Origin: Ornithinibacillus bavariensis
Lineage (GTDB): Bacteria > Bacillota > Bacilli > Bacillales > Amphibacillaceae
Direction of reading: 5' to 3'
DNA length: 64,000 bases
NCBI RefSeq assembly: GCF_018333235.1
Contig: NZ_BORP01000003.1
Span: 303,424-367,423, forward strand
The translations under genes were made by a program, and so were the position numbers. The notes under the pieces are model-generated. The model made no database searches and was not told the DNA's origin. It worked only from the letters and a program-made list of their open reading frames with translations. The first letter of the stretch is position 1. Each line of letters begins with the position of its first letter. Positions 54,309 to 63,773 of the stretch are shown here, one piece after another.

Positions 54309-55205
54309 CTATTTAAGCTTTTCACCAAATAAAGAACCCATTAATCCAACAGCTAATGTAGCTGTTTTATTTTTTTCATCTAATATTGGGTTTACTTCTA
54401 CAACCTCTAATGATGTAATAATATCGGATTCAGATAGCATTTCCATTGCTAAATGGCTTTCTCGGTAAGTCATTCCACCAAGTACCGGTGTACCAACACC
54501 AGGTGCCTCTGTCGGATCTAATCCATCTAAATCAAGGCTGAGATGTACACCATCTGTGCGCTCTCTTAAATAGGAAATTGTTTCCTCCATCACAGCAGAC
54601 ATTCCCATACGGTCGATTTCATGCATCGTATATACCTTTATACCCTTTTCCCGAATGAGTTCCCTTTCTCCTGGGTCTAAAGAGCGTGCACCAATGATGA
54701 CAATATTTTCAGGCTTTACTTTTGGTGTATAGTTATATAAATTTGTTAATTTTTCATGGCCTAGTCCCAGACTTACTGCTAGTGGCATACCATGGATATT
54801 ACCAGATGGTGATGTTTCACTTGTGTTTAAATCCCCATGAGCATCATACCAAATTACTCCTAGATTTTTATAATGTTTTGAAATACCAGCTAAGCTACCA
54901 ATCGCAATACTGTGGTCTCCACCAAGAATTAATGGGAATGCACCCTTTTGTATTTCCTCATCTACCATTTTTGCAAGTGTTTCATTAGCTTCTATTACCT
55001 GTTCTAGATTTTTTAATTTACCATCATCTTCTATTTTCCCTGGTCGGTTAATCGGTATATCTCCAAGGTCATGTATATCATATTCTAACGTTTGTAATCT
55101 CTCAATCGCTCCTGCATAACGAATGGCACTTGGTCCCATATCTACTCCACGACGACTTTGTCCTAAATCCATTGGGACACCAATTAATGATATTTTATTT
55201 TTCAT
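54309..55205 (-). CDS. rocF: Arginase RocF
   Basis: A 298-residue arginase with the metal-binding motifs [18 protein letters not shown] and [14 protein letters not shown], and the usual start [20 protein letters not shown]. It splits arginine to ornithine and urea using two manganese ions. It stands alone here, apart from other roc genes. A neighbour of cda/glm/sigW genes in several Bacillaceae, as I recall. Confidence 0.97.
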   Translation of the reverse strand: MKNKISLIGVPMDLGQSRRGVDMGPSAIRYAGAIERLQTLEYDIHDLGDIPINRPGKIEDDGKLKNLEQVIEANETLAKMVDEEIQKGAFPLILGGDHSIAIGSLAGISKHYKNLGVIWYDAHGDLNTSETSPSGNIHGMPLAVSLGLGHEKLTNLYNYTPKVKPENIVIIGARSLDPGERELIREKGIKVYTMHEIDRMGMSAVMEETISYLRERTDGVHLSLDLDGLDPTEAPGVGTPVLGGMTYRESHLAMEMLSESDIITSLEVVEVNPILDEKNKTATLAVGLMGSLFGEKLK

Positions 55206-55319
55206 AATTTATTGCCACCTCCAACAATTATTGTACTAAAAATCATTTCAACGACTCAACTCGACAATTTTTTGAATATTTATGCGTTTTGTTTTAAATA
55301 GTGAAATGGCCATTAAAAA

Positions 55320-55345
55320 TAGGCATCGTTACCGATAACGATACC
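55320..55345 (-). terminator. Terminator of the mevalonate operon
   Basis: GGTATCGTTA pairs with TAACGATGCC around TCGG, followed by TATTTTTAATG on the minus strand. Confidence 0.8.
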
Positions 55346-55348
55346 TTC

Positions 55349-56458
55349 CTATATGATCAAGGCTCCATTTCGGTACGGTTTGATTTCTAACGGGATGATA
55401 CCTGCTTTCTTCCAAGCATCCTCTAACCGTTTTGCGCTTTCTTCTGATGGCATGAAGGCAATCCCACAATCTCCGCCACCTGCGCCAGATTGCTTTGCTG
55501 CACCACCAAATTCTTCCGCTAAATCACATAAAGTTTTAATCATGGTAGTTTCTAGTTCTGTTTGCGCCTCTTTCCCAACCGTTACCAGTGCTTCTCTATT
55601 CTGCTTTATCCCTTGTAATAGTAGGGGAATATGTTCTTGCTTTGCCCCTTGTAAAAAGTTACTGACAGCTTTTTCACTTTGCTTGAGAAACGTTTGATAT
55701 TTTTCTATTTGAGTAGTCTTTAAATTTAATATTCGCTGAACTAAATTGCCCGTCGATGCCGGACTGCCTGTCCAACCGATACAAAGATGAATTGATTTAG
55801 GCATATCTATTGATTCAATGCTCCAGTAATCCCAATCAATATCAATTAGCTCAGAGATGGAGCTTGCCTTTAGATACGTATCTCTTAACCATTCTGCCTG
55901 AAAGGAGGAATATTGCAATATACCTCCATAGGACGATGCAGCAACATCTGCACCAGAACCATTTCCTTGTGCCTTCACATGCGATATCGAAGCGAGCTTA
56001 AAAATTAGCAGTGGGCTTGGTTCCTTTTCAAGATGAAATGCTAGAATAGCTGAGATGACCCCAACTACTACTGCAGCACTTGAACCAAGTCCGAATTTTT
56101 TTCCTGTTGACTTGTCATCTAGTTCACTTTTAATGTGCAGTGAAACATTTTGAATAGGGATACCTTTTTCTATTAAGTATAGACAAGCAACATCCAATGC
56201 GCCTTGGACAAAATTAACTCGAGGATCATCTGAATAAATGGTAACACGATAATTATCAACGTCCCACTGAATATCTTGCAAATGAAATTTTTCTAGAGTT
56301 ATTCTTTTTTTGTCCGCAGGTTTTATAGTTACATAGACGAACCGATTTACAGCCATAACCGCTAACTTTTGATATGGCTCTAAGACGGCAAATTCGCCAG
56401 CAATCATTAACTTGCCTGGCACCTGTATCGTCATTGCTGTATTAGGCAAAATCTTCAT
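55349..56458 (-). CDS. mvaK2: Phosphomevalonate kinase
   Basis: A GHMP kinase of 361-369 residues: PGKLMIAGEFAVLEPYQ near the start, ATP loop GLGSSAAVVVG, and a late AKQSGAGGGDCGIAF. This matches bacterial phosphomevalonate kinases, which make diphosphomevalonate. ATG 56458 overlaps the mvaD stop by 17 bases; ATG 56434 would match family starts better but lacks a ribosome site. Last gene of the operon; no isopentenyl diphosphate isomerase follows. Confidence 0.93.
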   Translation of the reverse strand: MKILPNTAMTIQVPGKLMIAGEFAVLEPYQKLAVMAVNRFVYVTIKPADKKRITLEKFHLQDIQWDVDNYRVTIYSDDPRVNFVQGALDVACLYLIEKGIPIQNVSLHIKSELDDKSTGKKFGLGSSAAVVVGVISAILAFHLEKEPSPLLIFKLASISHVKAQGNGSGADVAASSYGGILQYSSFQAEWLRDTYLKASSISELIDIDWDYWSIESIDMPKSIHLCIGWTGSPASTGNLVQRILNLKTTQIEKYQTFLKQSEKAVSNFLQGAKQEHIPLLLQGIKQNREALVTVGKEAQTELETTMIKTLCDLAEEFGGAAKQSGAGGGDCGIAFMPSEESAKRLEDAWKKAGIIPLEIKPYRNGALII

Positions 56459-57434
56459 CCCCTAAATAGGTAATTCCTTGCCCCACACGACTTAATTTTA
56501 CATCGGCAACACCTTGAATGCTTTGTAAAGCCTGTTTTATTTGCACTTCGTACTCCGGTAGATATAGCACCTTCACATTAGGTCCAGCATCAATAGTGAA
56601 ATAAGCGGGAATACCTGAATCTCGTAATTGCTTTACGGTCTGCATAACAGTAACAGTAGTATCAAGCCAATATGTAAAAGGAGGGCTTGCACCTAAAGTT
56701 GTCGCATGCATTTTCAAGCAATTGGCTTCAGCAATTTCCCCTACCTTTGTAAAGTCACGTTCTAGGATCCCTTCTTTAATAGACTGGAGATCCGCAGGAA
56801 TGCTTTCCACCCACCCTTTAAAAAAGGGCGAAGTTTCTACTGTACGCTTCATCCCTGCTCTACTCGATACTTTTTTCATTTTAGAAGATAAGACAACAGC
56901 CGCTACGCGAATATCCCAATGATCCTTTGCTACTACTGGAACCGCAAAGGAGTCAGAGCCATCTTCTTTTTCACCCTTTTGCCATTCTGCAAATCCACCA
57001 TAGATGGAGCGACAAGCAGAGCCTGAGCCTTGTCTTGTCAATCTAGATAATTGTTCATCAGAAAGATTTAGGCCAACAGCCTTTGTGGAAGCAGCAGCCA
57101 ATGCTGCGAAGCCGGAAGCTGAAGAAGCGAAACCTGCTGCTGTCGGAACAGCATTCACGGATTTTACTTCAGCAAAAACATACCTTCCAGCTAGGTCACG
57201 AACTAAATTCAAGAATTTTGTTACACGGTCTGCTTGTTCCCCTTGGACAAAGGAATCATTTAAATAAAAAACATCATTGGTCAATTCTTCCTTGAATGAC
57301 ACATTAGTTATCGTGTGAAACCCATCTAACGTAATGGATAAACTATTATTGGTAGGTAAGATAAGCTCTTCATTTCGCTTTCCCCAGTACTTAATTAACG
57401 CTATATTTGTATGTGCTTTTGCAGTTGCTTTCAT
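56442..57434 (-). CDS. mvaD: Diphosphomevalonate decarboxylase
   Basis: About 330 residues: KAHTNIALIKYWGKRNEELI (the family start), PTNNSLSITLDG, ATP loop AGFASSASGFAALA and FTIDAGPNVKVLYL. It decarboxylates diphosphomevalonate to isopentenyl diphosphate using ATP. ATG 57434 follows AAGGGGAAC; an in-frame codon at 57458 lies upstream of that site. Second to last gene of the operon. Confidence 0.96.
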   Translation of the reverse strand: MKATAKAHTNIALIKYWGKRNEELILPTNNSLSITLDGFHTITNVSFKEELTNDVFYLNDSFVQGEQADRVTKFLNLVRDLAGRYVFAEVKSVNAVPTAAGFASSASGFAALAAASTKAVGLNLSDEQLSRLTRQGSGSACRSIYGGFAEWQKGEKEDGSDSFAVPVVAKDHWDIRVAAVVLSSKMKKVSSRAGMKRTVETSPFFKGWVESIPADLQSIKEGILERDFTKVGEIAEANCLKMHATTLGASPPFTYWLDTTVTVMQTVKQLRDSGIPAYFTIDAGPNVKVLYLPEYEVQIKQALQSIQGVADVKLSRVGQGITYLGDEDFA

Positions 57435-57469
57435 GACGTTCCCCTTTTCAGAAGCCACTTATATAGTAA

Positions 57470-58450
57470 TCAATCTTGTTTTCTTAACGTAAAAGGCCAA
57501 ACCGCATAGGCACCAAATTCCTTTAGCTTTTCGGCTAACTGTCTTGAATGTATCTCATTTTTGGCTAGTGCAATAATACAACCACCGTTCCCAGCACCTG
57601 TAAGCTTCGCACCTAATGCCCCTTCCTTGCGGGCAAAATTTATCAAACGATCCAAGCCTTCATCACTTACTCCAAGAGCAGCTAATTCTTTTTGGGCTTC
57701 ATTTAATAGTTGACCAAGAATATTTCTTCCTGCTTTTTCTAATGCATGTTTTGCTTGATGGGTTAGCTGTCCGATTCGCTCAATCTTTGTCTGGATCCTC
57801 TTTGGAGCTTTTTTCAGCATATGGGCAACCGATTCAACAGCCGACCTAGTATCACCAATACGACCAGAATCCGCTACAATAAAATGAAAATCTTCACCCG
57901 GTCGTATATAACCGACAGGATTTTCCTTTTCAAACCATACGGGTGATTCAGAGGTAATCGTTAATGTGTCGATTCCACTAGGTGAACCATGTGCAAATTT
58001 CTCTGCTATATTAGCAAAATGCAGTAATTCTCTTTCTGTATATTGTACCTCAGCAAAAGAAAACAATGACCGGATAATAGCGATTGCCACTGAAGCACTA
58101 GAGCCCAATCCCTTCCCAGGTGGGATAGAGGATTTTACTCGGATTATCATATTTTTATTCGGTAGTCCTAAATACTTTAGGGTTGCATGTATACTATTAA
58201 CGATTCCTTCTAAGGTAACAGGAGCAGCATCCATTGGACCTCGATAAAACGTACTATCAAATTTCGTCTTTCCTGGCTGATACTCTATTACCGATTCAAC
58301 CCCAACTAATGGAAAGGGAATTGCAATTGCAGGTTGTCCGTGTACAACTGCATGTTCACCAATTAAAATTAATTTACTGTGTGCAATACCTATTCCACTT
58401 TTTTCTGTTGTAGTTAATTTATCTGTTATTGTTAATTTTTCTGCGCTCAT
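57470..58450 (-). CDS. mvaK1: Mevalonate kinase
   Basis: A 326-residue GHMP kinase: SKLILIGEHAVVHGQPAIA, ATP loop IPPGKGLGSSASVAIA, SGIDTLT, and KLTGAGNGGCIIAL. It phosphorylates mevalonate. The N-terminus is about 20 residues longer than usual. Its ATG overlaps the mvaA stop by four bases (ATGA), so the genes are coupled. Confidence 0.95.
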   Translation of the reverse strand: MSAEKLTITDKLTTTEKSGIGIAHSKLILIGEHAVVHGQPAIAIPFPLVGVESVIEYQPGKTKFDSTFYRGPMDAAPVTLEGIVNSIHATLKYLGLPNKNMIIRVKSSIPPGKGLGSSASVAIAIIRSLFSFAEVQYTERELLHFANIAEKFAHGSPSGIDTLTITSESPVWFEKENPVGYIRPGEDFHFIVADSGRIGDTRSAVESVAHMLKKAPKRIQTKIERIGQLTHQAKHALEKAGRNILGQLLNEAQKELAALGVSDEGLDRLINFARKEGALGAKLTGAGNGGCIIALAKNEIHSRQLAEKLKEFGAYAVWPFTLRKQD

Positions 58451-59745
58451 TTTGTATACTGTTCCACCAATTCTTTAGCTTTTCCTACACGGATTTCTTT
58501 CTCTTTTACTAATTGTTCAGCTATAATATCGATCATCTCCCCGGTAGCACCTGCAGCAATAGCAACAGAACGAGAATGAAGCGCCATATGCCCCTTTTGT
58601 ATTCCATCTGTAACTAATGCCTTCAAAGCACCTAGATTTTGAGCTAACCCTACAGCAACAATCACCTGTGCAAGCTCAGAGGCTGAATCCACCTGTAATA
58701 TTTTATGCGCAAGCTGAGAAATTGGATGTACGCGAATAGCACCGCCTACAGTCCCAATTGACATTGGTAATTCTAATTCACCAACAAGATTTCCTTCTTT
58801 ATCAACAGACCATTTCGTCATCGATCGATAGCTTCCAAAGCGAGAAGCATAAGCATGTGCTCCTGCTTCAACCGCACGCCAATCATTTCCTGTAGCAATT
58901 ACCACAGGATCAATCCCATTCATGATTCCTTTATTATGCGTAACAGCACGATATGGATCAGAATCCGCAAATTCGAAGGCATAAACGACGCCATCACGAA
59001 CCTCTTCACCAGAGAAATCACCAGTTACTAGTAATTCTGGTGGGATAACACAGGTAGCTTTAGCGACGCAGCGATCAGCAAAGTTAGACAGGATTCGTAA
59101 ATAAACCTTACCATCTGTAAGTTCTTCCACTGTAGGTGCTAATGACTCGACCATTGTATTTATTATATTAGCTCCCATTGCGTCACAAGTGTCTATATAT
59201 AAATGTAAAACAAGCATTTTACCATAGCTGGATTTAGGAGAATCATTTAGAATTCGAACATCTAAATCTCTAGCTCCCCCACCCCTAGCAACAATACTCG
59301 GATATGCAGCGTTAGCAGCATCTATTAAAGCTTCCTTCTGTTTCAATAATATTTGTTTTGCCTGTTCATAATTAGAGCATCCAACAACCTGGATTTGGCC
59401 AATCATAATTCTTTCTGAGGCTTCCGTTTTAAAACCACCTGCATCGCGTACAATTTTAGCTATATGGCTGGCAGAGGCTACAACTGAAGGTTCTTCAATT
59501 GCCATCGGTATAACATAATCTTTCCCGTTTATTAAGAAGTTCAATCCTAAACCTAATGGAAGTGGAAAAGTACCCACCACATTTTCAATCATTTTATCTG
59601 CAGTCTCGATTGGTAATGCTTCATTTGATGATAAGACCCCTAAGTCCTCTTCAGAAAGCTCAAGAGCTTCACGTAATAGCTCTTTCCGTTCCTCAACTGT
59701 TTTTTTATAAAAACCAGGAATCCTAGAAGATTTCATACCAACCAT
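58447..59745 (-). CDS. mvaA: HMG-CoA reductase, class II
   Basis: A 432-residue enzyme with ENVVGTFPLPLGLGLNF (catalytic Glu), DAMGANIINTMVE (nucleotide-binding), THNKGIMNGID (catalytic Lys) and KGHMALHSRS (catalytic His) in the class II order. It makes mevalonate from HMG-CoA. First gene of the mvaA-mvaK1-mvaD-mvaK2 operon. HMG-CoA synthase (mvaS) is not in this window. Confidence 0.96.
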   Translation of the reverse strand: MVGMKSSRIPGFYKKTVEERKELLREALELSEEDLGVLSSNEALPIETADKMIENVVGTFPLPLGLGLNFLINGKDYVIPMAIEEPSVVASASHIAKIVRDAGGFKTEASERIMIGQIQVVGCSNYEQAKQILLKQKEALIDAANAAYPSIVARGGGARDLDVRILNDSPKSSYGKMLVLHLYIDTCDAMGANIINTMVESLAPTVEELTDGKVYLRILSNFADRCVAKATCVIPPELLVTGDFSGEEVRDGVVYAFEFADSDPYRAVTHNKGIMNGIDPVVIATGNDWRAVEAGAHAYASRFGSYRSMTKWSVDKEGNLVGELELPMSIGTVGGAIRVHPISQLAHKILQVDSASELAQVIVAVGLAQNLGALKALVTDGIQKGHMALHSRSVAIAAGATGEMIDIIAEQLVKEKEIRVGKAKELVEQYTK

Positions 59746-59849
59746 CCTTTATATTGTCTATTTAAGTTCAAAAGTTATTAGTTTTATCATTTCAAATTAT
59801 GAATTACTCTATCTATTATGTTAAAAAAACATATAAAATGCAAATAAAA

Positions 59850-59880
59850 ACAAGGCTGCTACGCATAACAGCCTTGTTTT
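59850..59880 (-). terminator. Terminator of the tRNA operon
   Basis: AACAAGGCTG pairs with CAGCCTTGTT and is followed by T-rich sequence (TTTTTATTTG) on the minus strand, directly after tRNA-Lys. Confidence 0.85.
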
Positions 59881-59888
59881 TATGTTGA

Positions 59889-59961
59889 TGAGCCATGCAG
59901 GATTCGAACCTGCGACCCTCTGATTAAAAGTCAGATGCTCTACCGACTGAGCTAATGGCTC
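59889..59961 (-). tRNA. tRNA-Lys (TTT)
   Basis: Cloverleaf with acceptor GAGCCAT/ATGGCTC, anticodon loop CTTTTAA (anticodon TTT) and GTTCGAATC. CCA is not encoded. Confidence 0.95.
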
Positions 59962-60074
59962 ATAATTATTAGTGATTCTAATTTCAAAAGATCGTACATC
60001 TAGGTAACAGTAATTGTGCTCGTCGCCCAAAGTAATACTAATTTTAGATAAAATCCCCTAAAAAAAGAAAAAAA

Positions 60075-60146
60075 CTGGGCTACTAGGATTCGAACCTAGG
60101 AATGACGGGACCAAAACCCGTTGCCTTACCGCTTGGCTATAGCCCA
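60075..60146 (-). tRNA. tRNA-Gln (TTG)
   Basis: Acceptor TGGGCTA/TAGCCCA, anticodon stem ACGGG with loop TTTTGGT (anticodon TTG), and TTCGAAT in the T loop. Confidence 0.95.
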
Positions 60147-60156
60147 ATAACCTAAA

Positions 60157-60240
60157 TGGTGGAGGGGGGCAGATTCGAACTGCCGAACCCGAGGGAGCGG
60201 ATTTACAGTCCGCCGCGTTTAGCCACTTCGCTACCCCTCC
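60157..60240 (-). tRNA. tRNA-Tyr (GTA)
   Basis: A class II tRNA of 84 bases with a long variable arm, anticodon loop CTGTAAA (GTA), acceptor GGAGGGG, and CCA encoded. Confidence 0.95.
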
Positions 60241-60281
60241 GTATTTAGTATGAAATATTTAATTAATTTTATACATAAAAA

Positions 60282-60357
<76 letters not shown>

Positions 60358-60360
60358 AAA

Positions 60361-60436
60361 TGGTGGAGGATACAGGGCTCGAACCTGTGACCCCCTGCTT
60401 GTAAGGCAGGTGCTCTCCCAGCTGAGCTAATCCTCC
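60361..60436 (-). tRNA. tRNA-Val (TAC)
   Basis: Acceptor GGAGGAT, anticodon loop CTTACAA (TAC), T loop TTCGAGC, and CCA encoded. Confidence 0.95.
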
Positions 60437-60439
60437 ATA

Positions 60440-60514
60440 TGGTGACCCGTACGGGATTCGAACCCGTGTTACCGCCGTGAAAGGGCGGTGTCTTAACCGC
60501 TTGACCAACGGGCC
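60440..60514 (-). tRNA. tRNA-Glu (TTC)
   Basis: Acceptor GGCCCGT, anticodon loop CTTTCAC (TTC), T loop TTCGAAT, and CCA encoded. First gene of the Glu-Val-Thr-Tyr-Gln-Lys group. Confidence 0.95.
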
Positions 60515-60701
60515 AATTTATTATTAAGTAGCTTGTCTTGCAGTCAACGAATTTTATTATATACAGATTTAACATCTTTGTAAAGGGGTAAAACAAAAAT
60601 TTTTACAAAAAATTTTTGTAAGCAGTTTTTTCAAGACTTTTCCTCAACAATTTAAGGCTCTTCGTAAATAAAAGATTGGTCTTTCTACTGAAAAAATGAT
60701 A

Positions 60702-60721
60702 AATTAGAATTAGGTACTAAT
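60702..60721. promoter_or_regulatory. FapR-like operator before fabI
   Basis: The minus-strand reading ATTAGTACCTAATTCTAATT is close to the FapR box as I know it (TTAGTACCTGATACTAATT). It lies about 30 bases before the fabI ribosome site. FapR represses fatty acid synthesis genes until malonyl-CoA rises. Confidence 0.65.
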
Positions 60722-60747
60722 AGTTAATCATAATCTGGAGGTTCAAA

Positions 60748-61524
60748 ATGACTGAACTATTAAAAGGAAAAAATATTGTTGTAATGGGAGTCGCTAATGA
60801 GCGCAGTATTGCTTGGGGAGTTACAAAATCCCTACACAATGCCGGTGCTAATTTAATTTTTACCAATAGACAAGAAAGATCCCATAAAAAATTAATAAAA
60901 CTACTTGATGATAATCAAATCGAAGCAAGACAAATTGTTTCTTGTGACGTTTCAGATGATGCAAGTATCAACACAGCTTTTAATGAAATTAAAGAAGAAG
61001 TTGGAGTTATTCACGGGCTTGTACATGCAATTGCCTTTGCAAATCGTGAAGATTTAAAAGGAGAATTTTCCGATACTTCACGCGACGGATTTTTACTTGC
61101 CCAAAACATTAGTGCGTTTTCTTTAGTAGCCGTTACAAAAGCTGCTAAGGAGTTAATGACTGAAGGTGGCAGTATCGTAACACAAACTTATTTAGGAGCA
61201 GAAAGGGTCATTCCTAACTATAATGTGATGGGTGTAGCAAAGGCATCCCTAGAAGCGAGTGTGCGTTATTTAGCTGAGGACGTAGGAAAGCATGGTATTC
61301 GAGTAAATGCTATCTCTGCAGGTCCTATTCGTACTTTAGCAGCTAAAGGGGTATCTGGATTCAATGAGAAACTAGGAATGGTAGAAGAAAAGGCACCTTT
61401 ACGAAGAAATGTTGATCAGGATCAAGTTGGGGACGCAACTCTATTCTTTTTGAGTGATCTTTCTAGAGGTGTTACTGGAGAAGTACTACATGTAGATTCA
61501 GGCTATCATATCATTGGTGGTTAA
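60748..61524 (+). CDS. fabI: Enoyl-ACP reductase FabI
   Basis: A 258-residue short-chain dehydrogenase with GVANERSIAWG (nucleotide loop of FabI), the Tyr-x6-Lys pair in NYNVMGVAKASLE, and AGPIRTLAAKG. It reduces enoyl-ACP in the last step of fatty acid elongation and is the triclosan target. ATG 60748 follows GGAGG. It lies on the opposite strand to the tRNA group. Confidence 0.96.
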   Translation: MTELLKGKNIVVMGVANERSIAWGVTKSLHNAGANLIFTNRQERSHKKLIKLLDDNQIEARQIVSCDVSDDASINTAFNEIKEEVGVIHGLVHAIAFANREDLKGEFSDTSRDGFLLAQNISAFSLVAVTKAAKELMTEGGSIVTQTYLGAERVIPNYNVMGVAKASLEASVRYLAEDVGKHGIRVNAISAGPIRTLAAKGVSGFNEKLGMVEEKAPLRRNVDQDQVGDATLFFLSDLSRGVTGEVLHVDSGYHIIGG

Positions 61525-61539
61525 GAATTTATGGATAAA

Positions 61540-61577
61540 AATAACGCTTACTTTTAATTCTAGTAAGCGTTATTTTT
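61540..61577 (+). terminator. Terminator of fabI
   Basis: ATAACGCTTACT pairs with AGTAAGCGTTAT, followed by TTTTT. Confidence 0.88.
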
Positions 61578-61602
61578 CTATAGGGTAAAGCGAGGGAGTT
61601 TT

Positions 61603-62340
61603 ATGAAGGCGTGGTTTGGGGAACAATCTACTTCACCTTTCGATTTGTTTAGTATTCATCACCTATATATGATTATTATTTTTATTACTGGGATCTTTTT
61701 ACTGGTCATCTATTCAAGTAGGATTAAAGCGAATCCAGTGCTACTAAAAACAATTCGTTGGGGGCTTTTTAGTATCTTGGTAATATCTGAGCTAAGCTAT
61801 CAAAGCTGGGGACTGTTCAACAAATTTTGGAACCCGAGTGAATTCCTCCCCCTTCAGTTATGTAGTATTGCCGGTATACTAACCATGATTGCGCTTTTGA
61901 CTAAGAATAATAAACTAATACAAATGGTATTATTTATCGGCATTGTTCCATCATTCTTAGCTGTCATTACGCCAGAACTTTTCCATGGCTTCCCGCATTT
62001 TCGCTTTTGGCAATTTTTTATTCATCATATCGTACTCGCTTGGGCTAGCATCTTCTTAGTGACAAGTTTTCCTGTCCATATCTCCTTATGGAAGACACTA
62101 GAATCCTATTTTTATTTATTGTGCTATGCTGGACTTATCGGATTCATCGTAAACCCACTAGTTGATGCCAATTTCTTATTTTTATCTAGCGCCCCATCCG
62201 CGAATACGCCATTGAACTTGCTAGGCAATGGATTTTGGTACTATTTTAATCTTTGCCTCGTTGGGTTATTGGTATTCTTATGTATTTACATATTCTATAA
62301 TGTCATAAGCCGTTTAAAGCATAAGAAAAGAGCTGTATAG
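61603..62340 (+). CDS. YwaF-like integral membrane protein (TIGR02206 type)
   Basis: A 245-residue protein with about seven membrane segments. FSIHHLYMI at the start, LPLQLCSIAGIL, FRFWQFFIHHIVLAW and NLLGNGFWYYFNL are typical of TIGR02206/YwaF membrane proteins. Conserved His residues suggest a catalytic or metal role, but the function is unknown. ATG 61603 follows a GAGGGAG site. Confidence 0.85.
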   Translation: MKAWFGEQSTSPFDLFSIHHLYMIIIFITGIFLLVIYSSRIKANPVLLKTIRWGLFSILVISELSYQSWGLFNKFWNPSEFLPLQLCSIAGILTMIALLTKNNKLIQMVLFIGIVPSFLAVITPELFHGFPHFRFWQFFIHHIVLAWASIFLVTSFPVHISLWKTLESYFYLLCYAGLIGFIVNPLVDANFLFLSSAPSANTPLNLLGNGFWYYFNLCLVGLLVFLCIYIFYNVISRLKHKKRAV

Positions 62341-62355
62341 CAGCTCTTTTCTTCT
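62325..62355 (+). terminator. Terminator overlapping a stop codon
   Basis: GAAAAGAGCTG pairs with CAGCTCTTTTC around the stop codon TAG of the YwaF-like gene; the stem itself includes the gene's last codons. Confidence 0.8.
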
Positions 62356-62580
62356 TTTCCACTATGAAGTTAGATTTAAAATGACATTGAACCATTTAAC
62401 CTGCGACCCATTCCTTACTGATAGTACCATTTTAGTTATATTCGTTTATTTTTAGCGTGATAGTATTAAGTAGGAAGAAACCCGGTTTTCAAAATCTTTA
62501 ACGCGTACAATTGGCATTATTAAAATAGACCTTGGTAGATGCTGATAAACTATAATTATTATTACTGTGGCGTCTCTTTT

Positions 62581-63048
62581 TCACTCGTTTCTCTCATATT
62601 CCATTTGATACACATACTCTATAAAACTATTGAACTGATCATCATAGATGAATTTAAATGACCATTTAAGCATTTTAGTGATTATCTTATATGTCCAATT
62701 GGAAGGTACTAAATAAACATTTACAGTAAAATGTGTTCCTTCAGGTGTTTCTCTTAATATATATTCTGTCTTGCTTAAACCCTCTTTTGTTTTTGTTTCA
62801 ACATTTACATAATAAGGAGTCTCATATTTCGTATAAATACCCTCAAGTTCGTAAACCTTTTTACCAATCTTTTGTCTTGTGATAAAAGTTGAACCTTCTC
62901 CTAAGTCATTTTCATTCCCATCAAAAATGTTTTCTATTATTTGTGAATTCCATTTCAACACATGCTTGTCTTTACTTAAACATTCAAATACTAAATCGAT
63001 ATTAGCATCTAGTTCAGATTCGAAACTATAACAACGTATTTCTTCCAC
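62581..63048 (-). CDS. SRPBCC (START-like) domain protein
   Basis: A 155-residue protein: SFESELDANIDLVFECLSKD at the start, WNSQIIE, GEGSTFITRQKIGKKVYELE and ETPEGTHFTV, the order of a SRPBCC/polyketide-cyclase-like ligand-binding fold with a long C-terminal helix. The ligand is unknown. The start is GTG 63048 with AGGAGA upstream. It lies alone on the minus strand between two tRNA groups. Confidence 0.7.
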   Translation of the reverse strand: MEEIRCYSFESELDANIDLVFECLSKDKHVLKWNSQIIENIFDGNENDLGEGSTFITRQKIGKKVYELEGIYTKYETPYYVNVETKTKEGLSKTEYILRETPEGTHFTVNVYLVPSNWTYKIITKMLKWSFKFIYDDQFNSFIEYVYQMEYERNE

Positions 63049-63238
63049 TTGGTTATCTCCTATGCCACTTATATAATATTTTCATTTTATTATACTATAT
63101 TGTGGAATTTAAAACTATCTTACGTATATTACAAGATCTCCTTCTTGTATTTATACCTTTACCCTATAGACATCTCTAAAAATTAAAAGACACTAACAAA
63201 AGCTGTATCGCTATCGTTAAGTGTCCTTCAATTTAATT

Positions 63239-63273
63239 AAAAAAGGGGTTAGCCGATTCGGTTAACCCCTTTA
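63239..63273 (-). terminator. Terminator of the rRNA/tRNA operon
   Basis: AGGGGTTAACCGA pairs with TCGGCTAACCCCT, followed by TTTTTAATT on the minus strand, 10 bases after tRNA-Thr. Confidence 0.88.
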
Positions 63274-63281
63274 CACATAAG

Positions 63282-63354
<73 letters not shown>

Positions 63355-63379
63355 ATTATAATATTAATAAACACAAAAA

Positions 63380-63454
63380 TGGCTCCACAGGTAGGATTCG
63401 AACCTACGACCGATCGGTTAACAGCCGATTGCTCTACCACTGAGCTACTGTGGA
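63380..63454 (-). tRNA. tRNA-Asn (GTT)
   Basis: Acceptor TCCACAG/CTGTGGA, anticodon loop CTGTTAA (GTT), T loop TTCGAAT, and CCA encoded. It follows the 5S rRNA gene as part of the rRNA operon. Confidence 0.95.
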
Positions 63455-63521
63455 ATAATTTAAATTGCTATAAGGTTTACTATTAGTATCTTCCAAAAAC
63501 ATAAAAATATACAAAAAAACT

Positions 63522-63637
<116 letters not shown>

Positions 63638-63773
63638 CAAAGCGTCTTGAAAGGTTTATAAAAATCAAGACAAGATATATTATATGCATTTCCTTCGAGA
63701 AATGCAAGGGTTTCGGAAAAAATAATCTTTATACCCTAAAAACTAAATAAGAGTAACGCACGACATCCAGTTA

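Noticed and set aside
57004..57295. Plus-strand ORFs over mvaD
   Set aside because: They are antisense shadows of a clearly conserved gene.
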